A stretch of 64,000 nucleotides of DNA from Hydractinia symbiolongicarpus (GCF_029227915.1 NC_079885.1:5704001-5768000), one strand, 5' to 3'; shown: positions 1-12,700, numbered from the stretch's first letter. The notes: generated by a model not told the origin, from the letters alone. Translations and numbers: made by a program.

Positions 1-407
1 TGGCTAGCCCACACCACATCTGTCTCCCCTCTGCTTGCTTTTCTAACTAAGAACAATTATGTTTTGTTGAAATTATTCCCTAAACCTTTGTATAAATATT
101 TTTTTTTTACTTTTTAAAGTTTTTAAATGGTTTTTGTCGTGTTTTCCAGATAGCGTCAGCTTCTATTTCTCTTTTATACATTTCTTCACCAATTTCTTAC
201 TTTCTTTTTGTTTCTAGTTTTCATTCTTTTTTCCACTTTTTTTCCTGGATATAAATTATCCATGCACATTAAATTATTTACGGTTATAATTTATTTTTTT
301 ACTTATAAATTTTTAATTCTTTCGTATTTTTATTTTTATCATTCGAATCAGTCCTTATTAAAATATAGATCGCACATTAGAAAATAAAAACAAATTTCAA
401 AGCGCTG
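1..407. other. AT-rich leader region, no gene seen
   Basis: T-rich and A-rich sequence upstream of the first nervy exon, without a convincing open frame. It may hold promoter or 5' UTR sequence of the nervy gene, but I see no specific motif to support that. Confidence 0.4.
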
Positions 408-483
408 ATGGTTGCTTCGCGTAAAAACTCTCTCTTGTATCGCAACAGTGAATTGACCTTAAGAGATTATATGTCGGCTAATG
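408..483 (+). CDS. RUNX1T1: Possible alternative first coding exon of the nervy gene
   Basis: An ATG at 408 opens 25 codons (MVASRKNSLLYRNSELTLRD and on) ending in a GTAAGC donor at 484. It ends in phase 1, exactly like the 742-955 exon, so both can splice to the TAFH exon at 1333 and both give an Asn-Gly junction. Mammalian RUNX1T1 also uses alternative 5' exons, which makes this plausible. Using this exon would give 446 residues without the MPDSPV segment. No transcript evidence is available here. Confidence 0.5.
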
Positions 484-741
484 GTAAGCATTTTCAACGT
501 TTTTATTGACAATAATAATTAGCGGTTGTCACGTGACTAGTTCGTTCCATAAGCTGTGGTCACACACACCTTAATAATCATCTTTTCTTTCTTACTTATA
601 GCTATTAGTAACGTGTGAGCAAGGAAAATATAAGGTGTTTGTTACCATAGCAAATTGATATAGTTTAGCAGTTATGTACAATTGCATGGGGAAAACACAT
701 GTGCTTTTCAGATTGCGTTTCGATTTGTTTAGTTTTGAACC

Positions 742-3700
742 ATGTTTCGTTTAGAACGCAGTGTAGTGATGCCAGATTCGCCAGTCCCCGTGCCTGCCGA
801 CGCTCCAATCGTATCGTCACCAGCGCGATTACATATCACCACCTCGACGTCGCAGTTGATTGATGGACGACCACCGATTTCCGTTGCAACTGGGTTACCG
901 AACGGATATCATGCGACAAGTCCGAATCAACCGCTTTCACCCGGTTTATTAAATGGTTAGTGTTTTCTACTTATTATGTTGACCTTCTTGATTCTGTTTT
1001 TAGTACATATAAAAACTGTATTATTTTAAAAAAAGAATACGGTTTCATAAAAATAACGACGTTTAATTGATAAGCAGGCTTAAGCTGCATCAAATGAAGA
1101 TTTTTTGTATATTTAGTATTTCCATGAAGGGAGAATATTCATTTTTATTTTCTTAATATTTGTGTCCAATGTTAATTCAACCATTTGAAATTTCCATGCG
1201 CATAGAATTTGTTAGGGTTATTAGTTGTGACGATTTTTTCCTTACCCTTTTCCAATCAGTATAAGATTAAGCTTAGAAAAATATTTAGGCTCGAAATTTT
1301 GCAGGGATCTGAGAAATCTTCTATATATACAGGTATGCAGTTGCCACCCACTTGTGGTGCAAGACAGCTTAGCAAACTCAAACGCTTTCTCACCACCCTT
1401 CAACAGTTTGGTTCAGACATTTCACCAGAGATTGGCGAACGCGTCCGTGGTTTGATCGTAAATTTAGTGGTACGATGTTTTTACTGATGTAAACGTGTAT
1501 TGTTTCGATGCTGGTACCATAACTTAATTATGACACTTTACGTACCTGCGCTGTTGCATTTTTTCATTTTTTTTTTTTTTTTTTTAGAACAACGCAATCA
1601 CTGTGGAAGAATTTCACCAACAGTTACAGGATGCGACAAATTTCCCATTGCGGCCTTTTGTTATACCGTTCCTAAAGGTAATCGGTTTTGATTTTTTGTT
1701 TGTTTGTTTGTTTTCACAACATTGATAAGAATTTTTGTGGTCAATATTGAATAGCTTATGAATTGTTATTTTTTTTGTTCCTATTCTCACGTATCTTCAT
1801 TTTGTTGTCAGGCCAATCTACCGTTGCTTCAACAAGAATTGATTCAGTGTTCACACTTATCAAAGAGGTCTCCTCATCAGTACCTCACCCCCTCAGAATC
1901 GCTGTCCGCCCACGAACGTGAACGCATAAAAAGCGAAGGCGAAGAATTTGGTTTCGATCGGGTTGGAGAAAAAAGAAAGTCAGACGCTGAAAGGTAAGCT
2001 TTTTCCTTCTATTTGGTAAATATACGAATATTTTGTCTCTTCTTATTTCCTATCAACGGGGGGTAAATTATTTCCTCAATTTTACTGTTTTTTTTATCTA
2101 TACCATCTGCGCAAACTGAATATTTCATAAAAAAGATCGCTGGTCGAGTAAAAACCTTGTTTCTCAAAACAGCTTCACATTTTCTGTTATCCAGATGTGC
2201 TTATCAACACTTTCTTTTATTCCATCCTACACACCTGCGTACAAAAAATGAAAAAGGTCTAAAGATTCGTTAACATCTGCTTTATGAGAATATATCATAA
2301 CCATCTGCGCCTATTTCACCAAATTATTATGTTGAGAGAAAAAATTACTAATAAACCTTCTTCTCACCAGATGCTCCCTGTTTAAACCATATGTTCAGGA
2401 AACCATAGTGACGTCAAATTTTCATCTTTTTTGTATACGAATATTTCTTGATCTTCAAATTACTTTGAGATTTCTTTCTTGTTATTTATATTCTTATTTT
2501 CGTTATATTTCTGTGAGTAACTGTGAGAAACTTTAATTTAATTTTTTTTCTATTTTTTTTTTTCTCGCGTTTCCAAAGTTTTAGAACTGGGGAAATATAA
2601 AAAACTGCTGCAGCCCGTAATATGCTAGTTTTTTTAATGTCGTTTCAAACTTTTCCGTTCCGACAGAAAACTCTTTCTCCTTGTTTTACGTAACCTTAAC
2701 GACATGGTGAGACGCACCTTCGATAACACTTAGGTTTTCTAAATAAATAATTTATGACAAAGTCCACAATTTTTTCCTGGAATTCATTTCTTTAAGAAAC
2801 ACAATATCAAGAAACAAGGGACTGGCATTGTATAGACGCTGACTAGTAAAATTGAAGAATCAAAAAAGCGAATTTAAAAATTTTTAAACAGAGTACTTGC
2901 TGAAAATTTTTTTAATTTTTTAAAACAGGAGCTATACATTTTACCAAAATTTCTTTACGTCATCTACATTCCAAGCATATTTATTTATTGAAATAAAACA
3001 TCATAACATGAATCGGTAGACAGCAAGTTGTGTTTCGAAAAGATTTGAAGGAAATTGATAAGAGCTAGAATTGTAACTAAAGAAGAAATGAAGAAATATT
3101 TTCTAAATTTTAGACCTAAAGAAAATGGACACCACAACGAAGCACATGGTCTACCAGCAATATCTCCCAACAAAAGAAAATGTCGCAGTAAGTCGTTTGT
3201 TTGCTTTTTAACACATCTGCACCTCATTTTCTGTTACTATGGCTACATACTTTAACTAAATAATTTTGGCGTGCTGTTAGGCCTTTCCTTTGAAGTAAAA
3301 TTCTACAACGTTATGACCAGCTAAAAATTATTTAGTAGTGCCATTCTTGTTTAAATTAGCAACACACCTAAAATGAAAACATACAAGATATTTTTGTGAT
3401 TCTAGCGCCTGATTATGATACACACCTAAAATAAAAACATACAAGATATTTTTGTCATTCTAGCGCCTGGTTATGATCAAGATAGTGGAACTATTGTTGA
3501 GCAGTTGATGGATAGCATGAAACAAGATACTGATGAATGGAGAAACTTAGAAACGGTATAAATGCTGCACGTTTGTATTTTTTTTTTTAATTCCATGTAT
3601 TGTTTTTTGTTTATTTTTCAGTGAGATGATTTCAATTTTCAATTTATAGATTTTACAATGTATTGTAACGTTCGTTGAAAAAGCGAAGCGTTCTATGTCT

Positions 3701-4803
3701 GTCTTGCAAGATCGCTGTGTTCGAGATCGTGAAGAAATGGCGTCCTGGGCTAGAGCAATGGCGGCTGATGCTGAGTCCGAAATCAAGAGAAGAGCAGGTA
3801 AACCTTTTTGATTTGATCAAAAAGAAAATGCAACTGTTCTTGGACCAATAAATACTACAGTTTAATTTGACAAAAATGTTGGTAATCTTTCCAAATTATT
3901 AGGAGTTATGTTACGTCGCCTAATTAAAATTACAGAACCTTGTGTATAGAGCTATTTTTGCCAATTATTAATAAAAACTAGGACTGCATGAATTTTGGAC
4001 TAAGATTGGACTAAGAACAGTTGGTATAGGGCCAGTATTCACTGCAAACCGGTCTAAAAAATGCGTATATGGTATGGCTTGTACGTTGTATATATAGTGA
4101 TACATAGTAATACGATTTTCCATTTAGTCGAGCTGACCGACGATCGCATAAACGAAGTAAAGAGAAGAGCCGAAGATGCCGTCACCGATGTGAAACGTAA
4201 GGCGGTAGTTGAGCTACAAAAAGCTGTAAGCGCTGCGGAGGAGAAAGCTAATGATGCATTAAGCCAAGCTCATCAACGAATGGACAAAGCTGTGTTAGAA
4301 GCAAGACGACAAGCAACTGAAGAAACTTCCATCATTATAAACCAACAGGAGAATTCCAAAGAGGTACAAAAATATTTGTTGCTCTTGGATTTTCTTATCA
4401 GCACTTCAGTGGCAAGCAAATTTAAAAAAGGTTTTACAAGTAACACTAACTTCGCGAAAATATTTCTGTTTGACTCTTTTTGTTGTTGTTGTTTTAGAAC
4501 TGTTGGAACTGCGGTAGAAAGGCGAATGAAACATGCAGTGGTTGTAACGTAGCTAGATACTGTGGTGCATTCTGTCAGCACAAGGACTGGGAACACCACC
4601 ATAAAGAATGCGGTAAGCATGCAAAGCAGAGCCAAGAATCAAACAGTAAGTCACCTCGGATTGAAACAGATAGCTCAACACCTGATCGCAAGTCCAGTCC
4701 TCGACCAGTCACTACGGCAACAACCACCACTTCCAAAGAAGCAAGCACGAGCAGTACTGAGGCGGTGATGTCGACTCCTCCTGTTCCAACAACTTCAACT
4801 TGA
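742..4803 (+). CDS. RUNX1T1: Nervy / RUNX1T1 (MTG8/ETO) family transcriptional corepressor
   Basis: Nuclear corepressor scaffold; in animals the family bridges DNA-binding factors to HDAC complexes. Inferred exons: 742-955, 1333-1469, 1588-1677, 1812-1993, 3114-3187, 3464-3555, 3650-3797, 4128-4363, 4498-4803. All joins keep frame and give 492 residues. NHR1/TAFH covers residues about 72-165, with [20 protein letters not shown] followed by [11 protein letters not shown]. The NHR2 oligomerisation helix lies in exons 6-7 (key stretch [20 protein letters not shown]). NHR3 is a Lys/Glu/Ala-rich helix in exon 8. A C-terminal MYND zinc finger (exon 9) shows the C-x2-C, C-x2-C, C-x3-C and H-x3-C ligands. 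The tail is Ser/Thr/Pro-rich. The start in exon 1 is supported by an internal MPDSPV at 769, which matches the vertebrate MTG8 N-terminus. Vertebrate genomes carry three paralogues; the exact orthologue within the family is not resolved here. Confidence 0.93.
3362..3477 (+). repeat. 58-bp tandem duplication containing a 3' splice site
   Basis: Two near-identical 58-bp units (3362-3419 and 3420-3477) sit at the end of nervy intron 5. Each carries the acceptor TTCTAG|CGCCTG. Only the second acceptor (AG at 3462-3463) leads into the open exon. The first (3404-3405) reads TPDYDTHLK and then stops. Confidence 0.9.
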
Positions 4804-4969
4804 ACAGTCGATCTTCAGATTATAGTAATTGATACTATCTTGATTCTTAACTCGGGGGACGTAAGCAACAAACATGAGGCGGGACGTAAGAGGCAGTTGT
4901 GACGGGACAAAAAACGGGCTAATTTAGTCTCGCCTTTGTGTGGCAAATAGCACGCCGAAAAGATACGTA

Positions 4970-4975
4970 AATAAA
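4970..4975 (+). terminator. AATAAA poly(A) signal candidate for the nervy gene
   Basis: AATAAA lies about 170 bases after the nervy stop codon. The rest of 4804-5884 looks like 3' UTR and intergenic DNA converging on the C/EBP-like gene. Confidence 0.4.
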
Positions 4976-5607
4976 TGGATGCATTTATCGTCTGTAAGAA
5001 AATGCCACAGTTTACCTTCAGCGGGATAATAGGATAGAAGTTCCCTATATAAACCCAAAATGAACATTTAGAAGAAACATTGGAAAAAGTTTGCTCCCGT
5101 TTTTCGTCCCATCCCTGCTAACGCCCTTTTCTCGTCCCATACCTTTATGCAAAGAACATTCTATGAATGCAACTGCTGTTCATCAGGAGAGGACGACATC
5201 GATTGTGATGTTTATTATTACATTTTGTGCTCTCTACTGAGAGTCTTGTGAAGAGATCTTACTGGTTTTGAATATCATATAACTTCTATTTCTTTCGTAT
5301 AATTAGCTTTTGTAAATATATTTCCGATGTAGAAGGTAGGGTGTGTAAATACGTATAGCTATCTCTTTTAATAAGATACGTGTAACTGTGATGTTTTTTT
5401 TATCAATTCCTATGAAATTGATGTACTTTAAACATGGTCACATAATCTGGTCAAATTAGCAAAAATTGATAGAAATTTGTTTTTTTTGCCTTTAAGAAAA
5501 AAAAGATGATTCCGATAAGCAATTAGTCTTTAGTATTCATTTTTTCACTATGTTCGTAATTCACGGGCGAGTTTTAGATTGTGGATAAGAAAAAAGACTG
5601 GGTTGTC

Positions 5608-5673
5608 ACTAAGTACGATGAAATCAGGAGATGACAGTCAACTAAGTACGATTAAATCAGGAGATGACAGTCA
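5608..5673. repeat. 33-bp direct repeat, two copies
   Basis: The unit beginning ACTAAGTACGAT and ending GATGACAGTCA occurs twice in tandem (5608-5640 and 5641-5673) with one difference. It lies between the convergent nervy and C/EBP-like genes. No function is suggested. Confidence 0.85.
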
Positions 5674-5884
5674 ACCAAATACTGTCCAAAATACCAATGT
5701 ACCTATGTATAAAGGTGTTTGTTGTGTGGATCGTTAACTGGTATTGGCTTGGATATAAAAGATCATTTAAAAAAGCTTATATACTTCATGAAACGAAATA
5801 CAATACAGTCAAAATAAAAAATTTTATATATTATATATACACCTGATAACCATTCTGATAGAAGGGATATAGCTTACACAATGT

Positions 5885-6205
5885 CTATTTACGCCAGTTT
5901 TGTCCTTTTAAATGTAAAAGAAGCTCTGTGGCATCAACACCAACATCATTTCCATTCTTTTTCACAAAGTAAGAGTTGAATAACTTTTTTAGATAAGCGA
6001 GCTCTTTTGTCATCAGTGTCATTTCAGATGTAAGACTTTCGTTTTCTATACGTAACCTGTTGATTTTTTCTTTTGTTTGTTGAATTTTCAGTTTTGATTT
6101 CTCTCGGCTTTTTCGAACTGATAAATTATTTCGGTTTCGGTTTTCCTCGTATTCCGATTTTAAAACGGATTCAGTTACTCCAAAATTTTTGTTAAATTTC
6201 ACCAT
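5885..6205 (-). CDS. CEBPG-like: C/EBP-family bZIP transcription factor, single exon
   Basis: Encodes 106 residues and starts at 6205. The basic region (residues about 22-40) contains NRNRNNLSVRKSREKSK, close to the C/EBP signature with its Asn-Asn and VRKSR core. A zipper follows (INRLRIENESLTSEM then LAYLKKLF), with Leu/Met heptads. There is almost no N-terminal activation domain and only a short tail, so the size and layout are closest to C/EBP-gamma, which acts as a dimerisation partner. C/EBP genes are usually intronless, as here. It points toward the 3' end of nervy and away from BLOC1S4, whose ATG is 585 bases off. The bZIP assignment is firm; the gamma subtype is inference. Confidence 0.88.
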   Translation of the reverse strand: MVKFNKNFGVTESVLKSEYEENRNRNNLSVRKSREKSKLKIQQTKEKINRLRIENESLTSEMTLMTKELAYLKKLFNSYFVKKNGNDVGVDATELLLHLKGQNWRK

Positions 6206-6255
6206 TTTTTCTGAGTCTTGTTACTACTGATCTCAACTTGAACTCTTTCACTATG

Positions 6256-6708
6256 TTATGTTTGACGACTTAAAACTTGGTTTAAAGAAACTTTTTTGTA
6301 AATCTGTATCTTCGAGCTGTGTTTGCTTGGCTGTCCCAGGTTCATGTGTAGAAGATCGTACGATTTACGAATAAATATATGCGCTTGCACGATGCGACGC
6401 AACGATTGCATCAGCCTGTCATACATACAACAATTTTGTTGGCTCAGCACAAAAGAACGTTCTGGTTCGATCCAGAAAATGTTAACATTAACAGAAGGTA
6501 ATATCAAGCTGAATATTACATCAATGGCAGCAATAATATAGGCAGGTATACAAAGCTGCGAAAAATAGGAACCAAAATTTGGGTAACCTTTTTCGTAAAA
6601 AATAAAAAAATTAACTACGCTATGTACAGGTTGTAATTTAAATGACACCCCTAGCATATAGCTAGTTTGTGATCGGAAATTCACCTGTACATAACCCATC
6701 CTGTTCAA
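6256..6708 (-). CDS. Unclassified 150-residue ORF upstream of the C/EBP-like gene
   Basis: An open frame between the head-to-head C/EBP-like and BLOC1S4 genes. It has one hydrophobic segment (IPAYIIAAIDVIFSLILP, residues about 54-71) and a basic C-terminal part. I do not recognise a family. It ends 50 bases before the C/EBP-like ATG on the same strand, so it could be a separate small gene, part of a 5' leader, or chance. 150 codons is long for this AT-rich DNA, which is the main reason to list it. Confidence 0.25.
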   Translation of the reverse strand: MNRMGYVQVNFRSQTSYMLGVSFKLQPVHSVVNFFIFYEKGYPNFGSYFSQLCIPAYIIAAIDVIFSLILPSVNVNIFWIEPERSFVLSQQNCCMYDRLMQSLRRIVQAHIFIRKSYDLLHMNLGQPSKHSSKIQIYKKVSLNQVLSRQT

Positions 6709-6790
6709 AACATTAACCGTGGCCGTGTTTACCCTAAAATAATAGAAAGCATATCATTCTAAAGTTTATATTCGTAGTGTGAAGAACAAA

Positions 6791-9700
6791 ATGGAAGCAA
6801 ATGTAGTAGAAACTAAAGTAGGAAAAGAATTGACATCTGAAATAGATACTTTGGCCACCGAGATTACTGATTTTCTGAAAGTTGACACAACAAACCAGGT
6901 AGCGAGATCTTAAGACTTGTGTTATCTTTATTTTAGCTAGGCCTACTTTTCCATATATTTTTTCATGCCCTCACACCAGAGCCTTGTTCAAACAAATTAC
7001 TTTCATTGTGCTGATTTAAAAAAAGACTATAACTAGATTCAAAAAGACTAAAAAGATTCCAAACATTCACAAATCATCTAACTAAAGATTTCTTCACTAC
7101 AATATTTTACCACCATATGGTTCCTAGCGCTAGAAAAAACTTTTTATATAGTATATGTATATAGTATATAATATGTACAAGCAGCACAGCATCAGATACT
7201 GGAAAGTTAAACAAACTTAATGCGAGAATTTTTTTTCGCAAAATAAATTTAGTTAATTGCTTTATTGAAAATTAAGACTTCTAACATCAATATATTCTAT
7301 AACAACAATGAAGATTTGATAGCATAGCTAAATAAACGAAAATTAAGTGTCATGATGAGTATATAATACATTTTTCACCGTGCCTAAAGAGCCAGGAAAA
7401 AATTCCTATCTACTGATTGTCATGTGCCAGCTACATCACTAGGAAAGCATTCCTAGTTTTCGATCTCTTGTCAGCTAAAGAGCCCGGAGACATTCTGGGC
7501 TTTTGATTCAGGTCAGTTAGAGCACCAATATTTTTTATGAGGGTGCCGACTCGCTGAAAATGCTGTATATGTAAGGACGGCTGCCAGCATTTTTTTTAGT
7601 TTTTTCAGGGTTTTTGTCTGTAACTGCACGGAAAAGCATGGACCCATTCAAAAGCGCCTGGATTGCACCCGAAATGCAAATGCGAGCTCGTTGTTCTCAT
7701 TTAAATTTTGTTGAGCACAAGGGAGGTGCTATTTTCTTGTTGTACTTACAGTTTATTATTGGTGGGATTTTATTACAGCTATTTATCGAATAAATAATAC
7801 AATGCTGGACATTATACATGGTAATAATTGTTTAAACAAATTTTGTTTCAGGTTGATTCGGGTTTCTCTGGGCGAAATTTAAATTTTTTTTTAAAACGTT
7901 GGAAGTTGTCAGACAGCCCCCCATGGTTTTTGTGGCGTTTCTGGCGAGTCGGCACCCTCATATTTTTTTAGGTGCAGTGGTAGGGATATATATAAATAAC
8001 GAATTACATATAGATATACATTAAAAAATGCGTTCTTCCTTAAAAACAGCCTGTCATAATAACAAAACTGTACAACAAAATGTAGTATGTCTTCATATAT
8101 AAGTGTTTTCTTTTTAAAAAATTAACATAATTGTAAAGTATTAATTTAATGTTTGCTATTGTTTGCCTAATTGCAAACCCTGCAGGACCATACATTACTT
8201 CTGCCATCTGTTTGGCTATTTAAACACGATATGTGATGGACACAAAAGCACATCAAATATTTAACTGTTATGACACCACATGTGTTTCCAAAGCAAATTA
8301 CACAAATACAATTAACCTAGTTGAATTTATAAAGAAACCCCTTTTCATTGGTCGAAACAGGTACATTTCCTCCCATGTATAAAATGTGTATAATACAATA
8401 CCATACAATTATTAGTAGATAAAGTTTTATTCATTGATGTCTAACACAACATACTGCATACCTTAAATGTCTTGTAACAGATTACCTGATTCCCTGGCTG
8501 ATTCATTTTTCCTTTAGCAACAATATTGTTTATGTCTTCCAATAAAACCATAATTTGCAAAATATAAACATTAACATTAAAAAAAAATTGTTGTCGCATG
8601 ACTGATAGTTGCCAAAAATTAGGAACATATCAGGTATATACTCAGTCGGAATTTCCTTATAGATTGGGAAGAAAGTTATGTAAAAACTAAACACATCCAG
8701 ACTCACACATCCAGTTTTTATATATCAAAAAAGTGTGGAGCGAATAAAACTTAAAAAGACTTCCTGTTTCTCTCGTTCTAAATAGATTACGCCATGTGCA
8801 CAGGTGAAGGATATCTCATAATACTTTAATTCCATATTTAAGGTATTTAAAAGATTTTTTGCACAGTCAGTACAGTCCTTGAATTTCATTTCCAAAGTTC
8901 AATATAATTACTACTTTGGTAGTAATTATATTGAACTCAAGTAGTAAAGTGATGATTTTTTAATATTAAACTGATTATGAGGATTTTTCTGCCGAAATTA
9001 TGTTATGGATATTTTTGCGCACGAAACTCAACCTTCAGGATAAGTTTGGGACCAACAGCATTTTTTCATTTATTTAGCTGTGACTGATCGGCGAAGCTGG
9101 GAATGTTTCCCGGTTATTTAGCTGACTAGAGATTGAAAGCTGGGAATTTTTTCCCGGCTCTTTGACACAGCATATATTTTTTTTATGAGTCTATACCTTT
9201 GCTAATTTAAGGTGGCAGTAACCATTTTAAAAATCGGAATTTTTTTTTTTACATAATTAGTTACCAAAGGTTATTTTCAGACTATATGTATATCCATATT
9301 TTTTCTGTCATAACACACTTGTCACAATTTTATGGCTAAAATACTATTATCTTTCACCAAAAATATTCAACATCAACAATTCCTCGTTAAAATAAAATTT
9401 ATGAATAATTAATTAGTTCTGCCAAATATAGTTGTAGAAATTTAAGACGATCTTCATTATCCTACATTGCACGAGCTTTAACTTTCGATAGCATTTTCGT
9501 TTTACTTTAAAATTTTCAGACATGCTTGGTGAACCATGCAGTCATGATACCGTGTGCGGAAATCTTTTTATTCTGAATATTTTTCTTTCAACAGCGTTGG
9601 TGCAACAGGGGATGCTAACAAAGAATCTTTTGAAAAAAACAAAAGGCTAAAAAAAAAGGAATGAACAAAAAAATTCCGCACACCGTTTAACAGGGTTAAC

Positions 9701-12700
9701 CCAAGGTTCATTTAAAAACAAAAGCAGATGAAAAATAACGAAATCGTAAAAAGTTAGAGCTCGTAGAAGCCAATTTTTTTCTTGTTTATGATACATTTTT
9801 AAATAGAAATTTCTGCTGACTAAGCAATTTTAGTGTTAAGTTAAAATCATTTTATTATGTATTACGGCCTATATTTTTAGGAAATAGTAAAAAAAAAATG
9901 ATATAAATAAAACACTGAGTAAATAATTCAGCTATTTGGACAGCTAAAAAAGGCTTACTGCCGCCTTGATTGAAAATTTTTAGAATGAAAAGATAGTTTT
10001 CCATCTACAAAATATCAAAGTGTATTCTGGTGTGAATAATCATTATTGTTGGATTGAAATTTCATATATATAATACCCTTTTCATCTTGTTTTACATAAA
10101 AATAGCAATTTTTGGGCTTAACCTTACACAGACTTGAATGTAGAGTTGACTAATGCAACAAATTGGATGTATTCGTGTAATATATCTGTAAAGTGTGCTC
10201 TTTCATACTACACACAATCATTAATCTTGATGGGTTTTTTAATTATTTATATATTTCGATTTTTTAATATATGGATAAAGTTTTTAAAAAAAACATGTAT
10301 ACTGTAAATAATTGATGTAGATATAATAATATTGCATCATCTTGCATGATTCGTAGTGTTTCAATTTTTATCTGATAATTTTAATGTAGGTTCAAAATGT
10401 TGGTAACATTATTGATGGCATCCTGGCAAAATTAGAGGAATACTGCACTGTGGTGGATTTGGTAGGATTTATATTTTAATCAGAAGAAACATGCAAATTT
10501 GCAATTTTTTCAGCCTTTTTCATAACTAAATTTCTAACTAAGTTTCAGAACAATACCATTTCTCATAAGTTTATGATTCAGCACACTAAATCACGGATTT
10601 GCAAAAGTTTATCCACTAAAATTTTTAACAAAAATCTTATAAGTGTTTACCTTTTAAATTGACAAGTTTCTCCTGAAATTCTGTCATATATTTGCAATGA
10701 CTTACAAAACAAAAATGCTATTTCTGGCCATAGAGTGAAACAAAGAAAAGTATTCATCCTTTAGGAAATTTGTTTTACACAAACTCTTTCTCAGCTAGAA
10801 ATTCAAAAACTTTTATAAATCACTTATATATATTGAAATCTTGAAAAAAATATAAATTTGTGAATTCTCGTTTATCCAAAAAATTTTGGACTTTTAGGAG
10901 TTTCTCCTATTATTGTGTGCTTTGCTCAATAACATTTTGCTTTAATTTTTACAATAAGTTTTTCATTTGCAATTTATCTCTCACACTTTTTTTGCTGTTT
11001 ATTCAATTTTACTGCAAACTTAAGTTACCGTTGTAAAGATGAGTATACCGTTCTTTTCATCAGTTTTTGTCGGCATATTCTGGTGTTATTGACGATATGG
11101 CAGGGCGCGGATCCGCAGACAAATGACTCATTTTCTATAATGTTCGTAGAAAACCGAAGCACGCCTGGGAGGTGTACCGCTCAAAATTTCTAATAGTTGT
11201 AGGAAAGTCAACAAAGAATAATAACTGATATACTTTCCTAGGTAAACACATGTGTATAAACAGAATGTATGAAAATTTCATATCCAAAAATGTCATTAGA
11301 AACAACTACTTCTTTTTCTAGCTACGGGCAGAGTCGAAAGAAGTTTTGTTTACGACTATACCACTATTGCACGAGCAATGTTTACAACTTGACCCAATAT
11401 GTGAAAAAATCGATAGTCTAGAAGTGAGTAAAAATTACTGCACCCATTCAATTTAGATGTTGCAAATTTTAGCTTTTTTGTGTGACAGTTCTCTTCTGAA
11501 AAGTGAGGTGTTTTTAATGTTGTTTCTTTTCCTGAGTGGTTAAAGGTGTCAAATGATAAGTTTGCTATAAATAAATGACAAAATTTCATCAGTTTAATTG
11601 ATTCATTTTGCGTTTCTAAATGAGAATCGAGGCTTTTTAATTCTTGTTGTTTTTAGAATTTTGTCTCTGTTGTTCGCGAGAGTGTAGAAGATGCTGAAGA
11701 AAAAGTTCGAGTAGCTGAAAAAGAATTAGGGAACAAAAATTTAAAGAAAATATTACGAACAGTGAAAGTTCCAAAGTTTTTAGCGGTCAGTATTTTTTTT
11801 ACATTCAACACATCCCAAAAAAGAACAAGAAGCCCTGGGGGCTCTAAGAATTTCCGCGCGATACCAAAATATTTGATGAAAACCTGCTAATTCGTTGTGT
11901 TATTGTGCCAAACATTCGAAGGGTGTTTGGTGCATGAACCTCCGAAGATAAAGCACACCAGTGACATTATATCTTACAACAAACGCAAACAAAACCAAAC
12001 GTGTCATAATAAACTCACATTTTAAAAGAAATTGCTAACAAAAAATACAGCCTATCATTCATGGTTGAAAGTCTTGCGATTGAAACGTTTATGGTCTTAA
12101 ACGGCATTAGTTGACAAAAAATCAAAATTTTGATGTGACCATCATTTTCAGCATACTTTTTTTATTAACTGTGTCAATTTTTGTCGAAAATGAAGCAGTT
12201 TTAATTTTTGGATAAATTTTGACCTGAAATGACATTTAGGTGACAAAAAATCAAACTTTTGTACCATCATCATTTTCAGCATACTTTATTTGTTAACTGT
12301 GCCAGATTTAGCCGAAAATGAGGTGGTTTTAATTTTTGGACCAATTTTGGCCTAAAATGGCATTTAGGTGACAAAAATCAAAATTTTGATGTCACCATTA
12401 TGTTCAGCATACTTTTTTGTTAACTTTGACAATTTTTGTTGAAAATGAAGTTGTTTTAATTTTTGGACCAATTTTGGCCTAAAATGACATTTAAGGTGAC
12501 AAAAACAAAAATTTTGATGTCACCATCATGTTCACCATACGTTTTTTTGTTAACTGTGTCAAAATTTGTCAAAAATAAAGTAGTTTTAATTTTTGGACCA
12601 ATTTTGGCCTAAAATGACATTTAGGTAACAAGAAATCAAAATTTTGATGTCACCATCATGTTCAGCATACTTTATTTGTTTACTGTGCCACATTTTGTTA

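Larger units (their letters stand above)
7383..9175. mobile_element. Composite element bounded by inverted palindromic tandem repeats
   Basis: At 7383-7525 and again, inverted, at 9070-9175 there are tandem units of about 50 bp built on AAAGAGCC(C/A)GGAAA and TTCCC(A/T)GCTTT-like palindromes. The unit reads CTAAAGAGCC at one edge and GGCTCTTTG at the other. This symmetry suggests the terminal or subterminal repeats of a nonautonomous DNA transposon of about 1.8 kb, later invaded by the MITE at 7538-7960. Exact ends and target duplication could not be fixed. Confidence 0.5.

Noticed and set aside
4273-4635. Antisense 120-codon frame over the nervy NHR3 and MYND exons
   Set aside because: Shadow; the sense strand has the full zinc-finger signature.
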